Below are positions 45,001 through 57,000 of a stretch of 64,000 nt of DNA, piece by piece. The DNA lies in contig OU015528.1 of assembly GCA_907165065.1 (NCBI GenBank), forward strand, positions 42,833,515 to 42,897,514, read 5' to 3'. Source of the DNA: Caprimulgus europaeus. Taxonomy: Eukaryota > Chordata > Aves > Caprimulgiformes > Caprimulgidae. How positions within the stretch are numbered: the stretch's first letter is position 1; every line of letters begins with the position of its first letter. The notes under the pieces are model-generated. The model made no database searches and was not told the origin of the DNA. It saw only the letters and a program-made list of their open reading frames with translations. Both the position numbers and the translations under genes were made by a program.

Positions 45001-48000
45001 ATGCAATTCAGAGAAATACTAGCTCAAGAAAATCAGATGTCTACAGCCTAAAGAATCAGAAATCATCCGTTTTCATTCCAGCGTCTTTACTGCAAGCTTA
45101 CCAGAGTGAAAATTTAGCAGAGCAATGCCCTCATTCTACCCGTTAGTGTACAGACAAATGAAAACAGTAAATATTATGTACCTTTAAACAACTGTGGAGC
45201 ACCCAAACTGCCATTTATCAGAAGTACCATCCATCTTTTATCTAGCAACCTATTAACACCTGCTTTTAAGGACTGAACTTTACATTGGTTCTTCACTCAT
45301 TTGGTCCCAATGCCCACTCTGAGCTCAATTCTCACTCACAGTGCAGCCCATTCGCACCACAGTGGCAAAACAGAGACATTTCGGAGTGAGCAGAAACAAT
45401 TTAAACTAACATTAAAGGCTCCCTGTAATCCCAGACTGTGCAAAGCAAATCTTGTGCAAGTGAGATGAAGGCCTCCTGTTTCTTAAATTCATGTCAAACA
45501 TGCTTTTGCATATTTATACGTTACCCTTAAGTCCCTTATGCCAGCACAAATTGTAGTGCACTCCAATGCTAAACCAAAGCTCTCCAGTATCCAAGATGAG
45601 AGTACCCCTGCAGGATGATCACACTTCATGTAACATATGCTGTTGTATGATTTCTGAAGGACACACGAGAGTTTTGATGCTCCTCTTCTTCTCTTGACTT
45701 TGCCGTTGGATGTTACAAGACAAGCCACAAAAGTTTAAATATTAACACAACATTTATATACTGAATGTGTTTGCTGATAGCCACAATTGCACTGATTTTC
45801 TACCTTAACATTCAAAGTATTTTGTTTCACCAGGCACTAAGAATTCAACAACCAAACACTTGCAAGGATTTAATCCAGGAGAACTATCACATTCAAGCAT
45901 GGCCAGAGCACCAGAGCACTGAATGGCGACTTCATAACTGCTATTACTTGGTCAGTGTTTCAGAAACAAATAACTACATACAGTGGCTTGTCAAACCCAC
46001 CACGTATCATACTGAAGACTAATTTTGGCACAACTAGATCAAACAAGAAACTCCTAAGCAGACAACAGGCATTTAGCCTTAACAATAATGTATTTATTTC
46101 CAGAATTAATCAGCACAATTTCACTCCAGATTAAACCAGGTTAACTCATATGGATGTTTACATGTCAAAATGGGTACGGAAAATTGGCTAAACTACTAGG
46201 CTACCAGTAATGTCTATCTGATACAATTAGCATATAATTATATGATGGCAGTGACAGTCACTCTGAGCAAAGAACCAGAGGGAGATTCCTGGCAAAGAGC
46301 AATGGCAGTGAACTATATGAGGGGTCAAAAAGCAAGGGATTAATTTTTCCTAGTTGGCAAAAGCAGTCTGTATCACACACTGATGCTGCAACAGCCTCCT
46401 TTTGGAATAAAATGCTACTGAGCGATTCTCAGGAGTTTAGTTTCCCAGTGATGGGAAGGTCTCCTGTTCACAGGGAAAAGCAAATGCTCCTCCTAGCACC
46501 AGTAAGTACATCTGGGAAGAACAAGTATAGAAAATTGCTCTGGCCTCTCCTTCTTCTTGCCCTTTATTTCTTTCCATTTAAACAGCAAAGTCTGTTTCTT
46601 TGCTTGCTTTTCTGTGGGTTTTTTTGTGGTTGGTTTTATTCTGTGGAAATAGGCATTCTGAAGAAGAGGAAAGAATATGTGCAATTAGCCTGAGGTGACA
46701 GCCATCAATCACTTGTCTCAATGATTAGGCAAAGTGAGCCCAAGATTTCCCAGGCAGGCAGGCAGGCAGGCAGATCTGAAGGCAGCGGCTGCAAGGAGCC
46801 AGAGGCAGAGCAGAGCTACCGAGCCAAGGGAACGTGCTGCGGCTGAGAGCTCGCAGGGTGGATGGGAGCTCCGAGAGACAGGTGTGCTGTCACCGGCAGA
46901 GGAAGGAAGCACGGACAGAACTGCCTCTTTATGGTAGAAAGCCTCTTCCTCTCACACTAGGAGTGAAAAGTGCATCACCCACCAGCCCCAGCCTCTCCAC
47001 CAGCACAGCCGTGACCACAGCTGGCCTCACTTTTGGGGGACCTAGCACTGCTGGAGTCAGCACTGGGTTAGGGCTTGCACACACACCTTTACTCTAAAGC
47101 AGTGTTTCCCAAAGGTCTGATACACAAGCTCCAATAGAGTAAGATGTCATCCTTCTGCAACGAGGCATCCTCACCAGCAGAAATGTCATCCTTCCTGCAC
47201 AGAGCTGGGGTGGGCACGAACACCAGCACCTGCAGCTGCAGGCACCGCCGCTCACACATCAGAACTTAAAGTGCACAGACCCCGCACCCGGCTGAGTCTC
47301 GCAGGCTGACAATATTCAGATGTTGACTCTGATGTCAGCAGCACTAATTCAGTTCTCTTTAGAGTAAAAAAAAACCCAGAATCATCAGGACCTACGTGGA
47401 CACCCAACAGTAACAGACAGAAGTGCAAAGGTTTCCTGGGCCTGCGACTATTAGCCTCAGGGGACAATTTGTTCAGGGACTTGGGTTGATGGGTCTCTCA
47501 CTTTATCTCTTTAAAAAAAAAAAAATCTTAAAATATTAAATATTTAAGATATTTTTAAAAAATACAGCCATAAAAATATGTATCTCTCAGCATCATCTTG
47601 AGATGATTTTTGAAAATATGTGCAAAAGTGTATTGTACTAATCTAATGACAAATGTGTGAGAAGGAAGACAGGAAGAAACCTGATGGTCTGAGATGCTTA
47701 AATCTCATAAGCATTTTTGTTAGTTTGCAGGAAATATCAAGTGCAAGATATTCCTGTCTCAGGACCACGCCTGCCCTGGACAAAGAGGAGATTGCACAGT
47801 TACAACCATGAGATGTAACGCTGGTCATTGCAACTTAGGGAGCTGAGGTGTCCTTTCCAGAAAGCCTCTACTTGGCTGCCTTATCTAAGCAACTGTTTTA
47901 CAGAAGCAGCCAGTAAGAGAGCAATGTTCTAGTATCTGAAGAAGGAAGCTACCATATAAAACATGCACAGTTATACTTTTGAAAAGGCTGTATTCGCCAA

Positions 48001-51000
48001 GACAATTGGTAGGTTTAATTTCAAAACGCATTTAGGAATCACTTTGCATAAAGCACAGCCATGGCAAAGTGAAAGGCATTTCATATTCTTCATTTAATAA
48101 AAGCAAAGACATCACTTACAGCCCCTGCAGTGCTGCACCGTAAGTCCTAACTTCCTCACTGATGTTTCTAATTGGACTTTATACAGGGAGAAAAGTGCCC
48201 AGAAGACGTTAAATGATGATTAGTTGGGGTTTTTTTAATAAATACATAATCTTTTCACCAGGAAATGACCATTTATTGAATCCAAAGATTTTTGCAGATG
48301 TCTGTCAGTTAATGGAAAATAAAAATAAAACCACAACCACATGCACAAGTTTTTATCAGGAAAGAGTTCTTAAGATCACCACAGAATTCCTGAGGCAAGA
48401 CAGAGCAAGAACAGTAAAAAAGGAGTCCAAATCAAAACCCCACAGACACGCACAAACAAGCCACTAGGAGTCAGCACACAAACAGCTCAAAACAGCCCCT
48501 GGCCCAGCAGCTAAGGCATTCCAATGCGAACCAGAGGGACACTAAACCTCAAATCACAGTTTTCTGATCCCAAGGGAAATGTTTCTCTTTCACCTCCACA
48601 GCACCACACTGTTCACAGTGGGACAGGCTTTATTCAGTGCACAGACTCCAAAACACACCAGCTTCACTCAGAGCAGAACAGAAATTGTTACTTAGAAGTT
48701 TTGTTAGAAAGTGTCTTGCCTCAGCTTGAGTTATAATTCCAAATTTCACCAAAGATCTCAGACTCCGTGGAAGCACCAGAGCCTTCTTTACTTGCCTTTC
48801 TCAAGACAGACTCACAAATAATCCTGTAGAAGAACATCTGTAGCTATTTTTCCTCCCCAATAGTTAAGATTTACTTTCAGGCCTAATAAAATTAAGCTTC
48901 TTGGTGCTCTTTCTCCTAAAAGGCAGACAAGGTAAATGATTCCTTTCGGGTAACATTAATATTCATACAAATCATTAATACAGTATTCTTTGGGAAGTAT
49001 GCCAGGATGCTAAAAGCAACACTGGAAGGAAACTCTCACCACAAGAACTACCATTTTTATTTTTATTGTACCAATATAATTTACAGGGCTATTAACTGTT
49101 GGAAGAACTTTGGCCTCCCACATTGAAACACACTGCCCAGCAAGAGCAGGGGCACAGACTCAGAGGTACATGGCACACAACCAAACTGACTTGTAGGCTA
49201 CTGCAGAGCCCTCCTAATCCTCAGACTATTTTAAAACTGTTTGAGAAATAGTTTACATAACAGAAAAATTAATGTATAGGACTGAATGGATTCTGTTTCT
49301 CTTGCTTCTCCTTGCGTCCCTCTGTAGGGACGGGGGGGGTAGGGTGGTGCTGTAAAAATATATTTCTGAAGATTTCAGCCTTCTCAGAATATTATCTTAC
49401 TTGTAATGGTTTTTCCCTCACCATTTTGCACAAACTTGACCTAATGAAGTTATGTAGTGTGACAAGACATTTTGGAATGCAGTATTTTCCTTACTAGCAA
49501 AAAAATTTGAGATTTTAAAAGATATTCCCTCAACAGGCTGAAGGTTCCTGCTTGAGGTTTAAAAAATAACCAAACATTTACACGTAGGTGTCTACTCCCC
49601 AGTCATTACCAGTGGAGAGCTATTCAATGCAGTTAACGCAGGAAGAAACTAGTCAGCTGACCGAGCAAATGTGTACACCACATGTAAGGTCAGCATAACA
49701 GCTCCCTGGGCTCCATCATCAATAACTGGAGCTTGAGACACCTACATATACATGCATTAAATCTGTCTTCAACTGCCAACTACTCTTTTTTCCCCCAGAG
49801 CTCAAATGAAATGGTCTTTGTAGAGCTAACATGAAATTTTGTCTTAATTAATTAATGAGTGAAAGCATAGCTTACTTTATTCAAAGCTCCTTTTTCACAA
49901 ATTGAAACAGGAGTTATCTGGCAGAACAAAGATGACACCTCCTGAAGGACAGTCCGATGGGCAAAACAGTTTCTACAGAATGGAATTCAGATTTGCTCAT
50001 CTAGTTGAAGTCCAAAAAAAAAAAAAGGTAGCCTATTGAAGTTTGAAAGTCACAGCCATAACTACTCAGCTTCCTTAGCATTTTCTTGAAACACCTGATG
50101 ACTGCCTAGTCCATTCCTCAATCCCATTTTAACATTGCATAGAACTGAACAAGTGGTCCCATTTAGGTGCTATGATTGCTGTTGACCTACAGCTGTATGT
50201 GGTAGAGAGGCATACAGCACAAACAGCGCACGCAGAGTTCTGTTTGCTAATACAAACAGAGCTTTTCCAACATCTTGAATTTTTAACCCAGCAATTATGT
50301 CATGAGTCAAGCTTAAAGAACCAAGGAACTTTGCAGTTTTCCACTGAAAAGTCAGTTTTATTCCACAAACACTCTTCTTGGAAAATATTTAAGTACTGTG
50401 GTGAACAAAAACAAACAAAAAAAACCCACCCACAGAATTTCAGTATAACTGATACTTTTACCATACAGAAAAAATTAGTGACTATTCCACCATATACATG
50501 CTATAGGACAGCTTAGCCTAAGCCATTATGCACTTTAACATGGTTGGCATTCACATGACCAACATGTGAGTTTCTGGGCTTCATCTTTGACCTTCCAGAA
50601 AACTGGGCCAGCACTCAAGCCTACAGCCTGTTTCCAGGGAGCTGCATGAACAAAACGCAGTAGCTGTGATTCAAGCCCAGAGCTGTAACATCTTCCAGCC
50701 ATGACCTATGTTTGCTCATGTCTCAGAATCCAGACTTAATTTAACAACTCCTTCATAAGCATATTGGTTTGATAAGCTGTATGATGTGAATAAAGTCCAG
50801 CACGTTTAAAAACTGGAAGTTCAAGAGCTGTATGGCATGCTTACATGTCAGAGGCATAAACACTTTTCTGGAGTTGATTTTAGGTTTTGTGTGTCATGAA
50901 TATTTGGAAAACTTCTAAATTCACCATTCATGTTTTTTCCACTGCAGGTGAACCTCCACAACCATCCCTCCTGGTACAAGATACACATCTTCACCAGCAT

Positions 51001-54000
51001 TTAAATAATAAGTCTAAACTAAAACTCAGATATTCTCCAGCTACATAGTGATTTAAAGGCTGAAACTTTTTACATGACAGATGAGGCTCTCTATACACTC
51101 AGGGCCAGAGGACAGAACCATACTGATATTGTAGACCTGAAAGATGTAGCAAGTAGCTTGTAAGTTTTACTGCCCAAATACGTATCAAAGCAATTAACTG
51201 AATCCTCAGGAAGTTCTCAGAGGAAGATTAAACTGTCTGCCTAGACAGCAAGAGCAAGACCACATTTCATAATTTATTTCAGAAGTCTTACATACTAATA
51301 AAAAAAAAGAAGAGATATTTTAAGTTAAAGAATAAATAAGGTCACTCCCTTTATATATTGTTAAAAGGAAAATCTAGTTGGCATTCTTTCCATGCCTTCC
51401 ACCAGAAAAAGCTCTTTCCTCTGTGTTTACATAAACAGGAAGATGACAGTGGCTTCCTCAGATAACATCTATATTTAATCATTAGAAAAGTAGGTTAAAA
51501 GGTCATGCTTGATACAATTAAGACCCACAGTCCATTTCAATTTTACAAGTAAGTATTTAACTTTCTGAACAAAAAGAAAAAAAAAAAAAGGTGTCTCACT
51601 ACAGTTTATTTTATACCAGACTGCAGAATTTATGTCTTCCCAGAAAACAAGCTGGATTCTTCCTGGGAAGATTAGAACCCACCAAATCTCCAGTTCAGTT
51701 CTCTTCTGTTTTTATTACTATTGAGGAGTAAGACTACAATTCTGTCACAACCTATAAGACTACAATTTTGTCACAAATTAGAAATTCTATTCCAGTGGAT
51801 TCTCTATTTCTTAAAGAAACGCCATATCACATGGCCAAGTCAAATCAAACCAGTATCTCTAATTCTTCATTCTCTTAGTATTGTTCAGATGTTGCAGCAA
51901 ATTAATGTACCAGTGCAGCCCAACCAACGATTTTTGTTCCTGTGCAAAGCAGGCACGTCCTGCTGAGGTGAAAACAGCCACCACAACTGAATTTGAGAAG
52001 CAACTGAAAGAGCAGCCAAAAAGAATAAAATATCCGCATTAAAGCACTGACATGACCTTTTGTGCAAAACCAGTCCACAACATTCCAAGGGTATCCATAA
52101 AAACAGAAGATGCAATCAAATGCATCTACAATAAGAGGCAAGCAGGAAAAAACACACAGTAAAGAATAAGGCCTTTCCAATGAAAGACAAAAACCCACAT
52201 GTTTTTGCACAAGCAGTATGCCAGTTTACACTCTAGGCAATCCTGTTATGAAAAGTCCATTCAGAAAACATCAGGGTCGTATCTTGCTTATATTAGCTGA
52301 GATACATATTTACTAAACATCTGGAAAGTTACAAAGACTACTCAAAAGAACTCTTTAAAAATTGCCTTAGATTTAGCCTAGTAGTAGATAAGACAATAGA
52401 TATTCACAGATACTATATTCTAAACATTGCAGGAGTATCACACAGTGGGTTTTCTGGACACCTTAGGAAAAACCAGGAAGTCTGAAACTAAGCCTCTAAC
52501 TGACTCAATGTTTAGATGTCCTGAACATCCAACAGAGACAGCAGGAAATGTTGGACACAGTTTAGAAATGTATCATTCCTTTAGGAAAAAGAAAACAAAA
52601 CAGAAGCCACACAGCTTTTGCTAGTGACACCGCTGTACATATTAAAGTTGGGGAGCAACGTCCTTGTTTGGGAACGTGGCGATGCACGTGACTTCTATAT
52701 GGCATTTGTTTGGCTGAGCTGGCTATATATGGACAGAGACACTTGCCAACATTTTGGTGGTTGTTCCTGCAGCTGAATAAGCCTTTGTCTTTTAAGGTAA
52801 GGCTTCATCAGTGCTTGCGGGGCAGCGGAAAGTATTTCACTGTCGTTTTCACCAGTTATCACATAGTGCAATCCCTAATTTGAAAAATCACAGAATCACA
52901 GAATGGTAGGGGTTGGAAGGGACCTCAGGAGATCACCCAGTCCAACGCCCCTGGCAGAGCAGGTTCCCTACAGCAGGTTGCACAGGAAAGTGTCCAGGCA
53001 GGTTTTGAACATCTCCAGAGATGGAGACTCCACAACCTCGCTGGGCAGCCTGTCCCAGTGCTCTGTCACCCTCACAGTAAAGAAGTTTTTCCTTAAGTTT
53101 GTGTGGAACTTCTGGTGTTCCAGTTTTTGTCCATTGACCCTTGTCCTGTCACTGGGCACTACTGAAAAAAGCCCAGGCCCATCCATTTGGCCCCCGCACT
53201 TCAGGTGCTTATAGACATTGGTAAGATCCCCTCTCAGCCTTCTCTTCTCCAGGCTGAAGAGTCCCAGCTCCCTCAAACTGAGGGCTGCAAAGAGAGCTTT
53301 TTAAGAGGAAGACCATAAATAAGGCTGTAAGTGAGTGGTGAGGATCCTTTCCCACAACAGGATATCACACACCTTTGGGGAATGCAGGAGTAGACACCTG
53401 TGACTGAAGAACAAGACCAAGTCTCATTGCATGGAGGACAGAGAGGAGGGAAGGGCAAGAATAGAGGGGCAAATGATGCGACTTACTAAAATTTTAATCA
53501 GTTGGGAGAGTGTATCAGTGGAAGACAGGTTAATGAAGAAAGCTATAGGCAGAATAAACAAGGTACTAATACTTTTGTCAATCAAGTGAAAATTTTTCAG
53601 GTTTCACAAGTGTGACCAAACACTGCCCTTGCAACATGTCCTATCTCCATGTTTGAGGAGAATGCACTGGCAAAAAAACTGAACTCGTGAGCTTCTTCAG
53701 CACTATTTACAACAAAATGTATTTTAACTTTTCACAGTAGTATCTGCAAGCAACAGAAAGCCAAATACCAGTCTAAGTAAGGCAAACTCGGCAAGGGTTT
53801 GTACGTCTGCTACATAAGACGACATTGGTAACGCATTACACTATTCTTACAAGGCTGACTCAGGAATGGGAAAGATGGAACGAAGCACGACAACTTGGTT
53901 GGGTTGCTGCTTCTGGGTCACAATTTGCTTGTTGCAAATACAAACTATAAATTTCCATCAACAAATGAAAACCATCAGCATCTCAGTAGTCAAGTATTTT

Positions 54001-57000
54001 AAACTTCACATATTAGTACTGATGATAATGATTAACAGATTTCCCCACTTTTTCAATGCTTCTATGTACACTGATATAATAAAAGATCAAATTGGAAAAA
54101 AAAAAAAACCTATATATATTAGCATTCTTTGTTTCTCACCTCTTCCAGATACTGAATGACTGTACCAAGCAACACAGCTTGGAAACAGCAACAGCTAGAA
54201 ATAACTGAATTTGCATTTCATGTGCTACACTAATCCACAAGTTTTATCAAGTTAAAAAGTTGTAATAAGCTCTTGACAAGTAAAAAGTACTGACAAGTAA
54301 CTGATGATAGAAAAACAAAGACTCAAAGGGAGCAAGAACCCACCATCAACTCCACCAATACCTAGCTGACACCACCAACAGCTAGGAAAAAAAGCACTAC
54401 TTAGCAAATGCATAGAGCAAACACAATAAAATCGCATCACTCGCACAGCCTAGAATAAACACTTTGATTCCAAAACTCAACAAAAGTAATACTGGCAGAA
54501 AGAATGCAAAACTTCACCTCCATACAAACCAATTTAGTGCATGGCAAGCTGCCTGACCCTAGAAGTCAAATCTACTCTCTGAAGGTTCACAGCAGAAAAA
54601 ATTCAGATACCCTTGTGCAGCTGGAGGCTATTACCTTACAGAATCTAAATTCTTCCAATTGATAAGAATTCCACAACGAGAAGAATTTAGAAATGCACTT
54701 ACTGTTTATAATGTCTTAACTGAAACAGCCTTTGCATTTTCTTGGGGGCATAAAAAAATTGCAATAAAATTCTATATTAAAAAAAATGGTTTTATAACTA
54801 TATCATAGAATTATAGAATGGTTTGGGTTGGAAAGGACCTTAAAGATCATTTAGTTCCAACCCTCCTCTATGAGCAGGGACACCTTCCACTAGACCAGGT
54901 TGCTCAAAGCCTCATCCAGCCTGGCCTTAAACACTTTGAGGGAGGAGGCATCTACAACTTCTCTGGGCAACCTGTTCCAGTGTCTGATCACTCCCACAGT
55001 GAAGAATTTCTTCCTAATATTTAATCTAAACCCACCCTCTTCCAGTTTAAAGCCATTACCCCTTGTTCTGTCAAGGGGAAATTGTTATTTATATAACAAT
55101 GCTGCAATATGTAAAGCTCTTAAACATGTTCAAGAAGAGAAGCTTCCAATTTTTTCATATTCCTGCCCTCTGTTCTATCTTTTACCCAAGGTAAAAATAC
55201 TACCTATCTATCTCATACTAGAAATCTACTTTAAAAATAGTTAGCTAAAAGAGCTCAAAACATTTTTTTTCCATAAAGGATGTACCGGATCTGATACTCC
55301 ATTTATCACTACACTGAGACTGAAGTGAAGTAAATCAAATAACGTAGTAGTCTTATTTACAAGAAAACCAAGCAAAATTTTCATGTGAGAGACAACTGCA
55401 AACCAGAAAGCTAGACATAGATTAATTTTTCAGCTGAATGTAATACTTTGGAATCATGCATAGGAGATCAAATTATTTTTCAGCAAGGAATCAAAAGAAA
55501 CAATTTTAAAAGCTGACACCCAAGCCACAAGAAAAGATGTATGTTTATTTAAAGCAGCCCATTACCAAAGCTATTGAAACAAAATAAACAAGACCCACAG
55601 TAACAGCTGGGAGGTCACGAAGCTCCTGTCTTCCTCCTGTCCCAGTGTGTTCATTCTGGTAATGTTCAGACAGATCAGTGGGAGTTACACACACTTTCAT
55701 GCACAGTGGACAGATGAAGCCCTGTGAAATGTGTATTTGATTTTAAAAAACTAATAAAGACAAAAAAGTAGATTTGGAATCAAATGTTGTTCAAATTCTT
55801 ATGCTGAAAGTTCTCTACAACGAACAAAGTCTGTTTTCCTTTTGGAAAGAGTTTCTGCAAACCACATATCAATACCATAGAGAACAAGGAACAGTTATTA
55901 AGAACATGAAAATAAACAAATCCCAAACACACTTTAAATGCTAGCACCATGCTGTATTCTACTATGTGTTTTCTAGACACTCTTGGTACCCTCTTCATGT
56001 GAGAGAGGAGTAAGATGCATGACAAATTGTGAACGGACCCTTACATGGCATCACAGCAGATTCACCACACAGTTTCCCATAAGGGGTTCAGATGTTTCAG
56101 AGAGAGAGACAAGGGTGGTGCAGTGAGATTGCAGAAATACCCCTGTAAATTGATAAGCAAGTTTTTGGCAGCAGGAGAGGCCTAGGCACCAGCACAGCCG
56201 CACGCCTGGCTGGCATGCTCACGTAGGGAAAAATACGCACCTTCCCTGGCAGAATTTAGGAGAAAACTCAGCGTGGTCACCAAAGATTTACCGAAGCCAA
56301 AAGTTAAATTGTTCTCTGAAGCACAATGGATTTACATCTTCAAGACACGCCACACTACATGCTCAAACACTTGGAAAAAGCACGGTAGAGGGTAAAGTGC
56401 TGTGGGCCTCTGTCCACATGGCTGGCTGGAGGCACCGCTGCAGCAGAGCACCACGGAGGCCGGCAGAACAGACTGAACACAACCCTCTGTGCACACACGG
56501 AAAGGTTAAGGCCTCTTCCAAAACGGACGTCTGTGGCAAACCTGTCTGGCTAATGCAGCCTCATTACACTAATGAAAGCGTAAGCACGCTGGTGGACTCA
56601 CTGCAAGCACAGAGTATTGAGCAACCCTCTACTGCAGATGGAATTGCAATGGGACCTAAGCTAAAAAGGTAAGATAGGCTCAAACGTTTCCTCCTTGGAC
56701 TGATTGTACAGTGAATAAAAGATGCATCTAGACTTGATTGCAGGTCTGTGTATGATCTGAAGTGCTGACATGGCCATAGACAGGACTAGAACATATTTTC
56801 ACCTCTCCTTGAACAAGGAACAGTTTCAAATTCAGACTTCCTCACTCCTTCTGTATCATACTACAATTCTCAAAAAACAGGATTTATTTCAATTAGGCTT
56901 GAGGAGGCAGGAAACATGAGAACATGTACAGATTTAATAATGATTCTCCATTTGAGTCTTGTAAAAATATGAATTAGAAAGTCTAGCCAAGAAACTGGAG

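Noticed and set aside
46718..46912. A minus-strand frame with a Leu/Ala-rich, signal-peptide-like stretch in the GC-rich block
   Set aside because: The hydrophobic run is explained by the GC-rich and CAGG-repeat composition. There is no downstream coding continuation in frame with E3.
55566..55721. The extra finger exon as part of a separate gene such as rabenosyn-5
   Set aside because: Rabenosyn-5 also has an N-terminal C2H2 finger with a similar start, but this exon shares its first nine residues exactly with EEA1 E3. It sits in the same strand and entry phase inside EEA1, and no other rabenosyn exon is present nearby.
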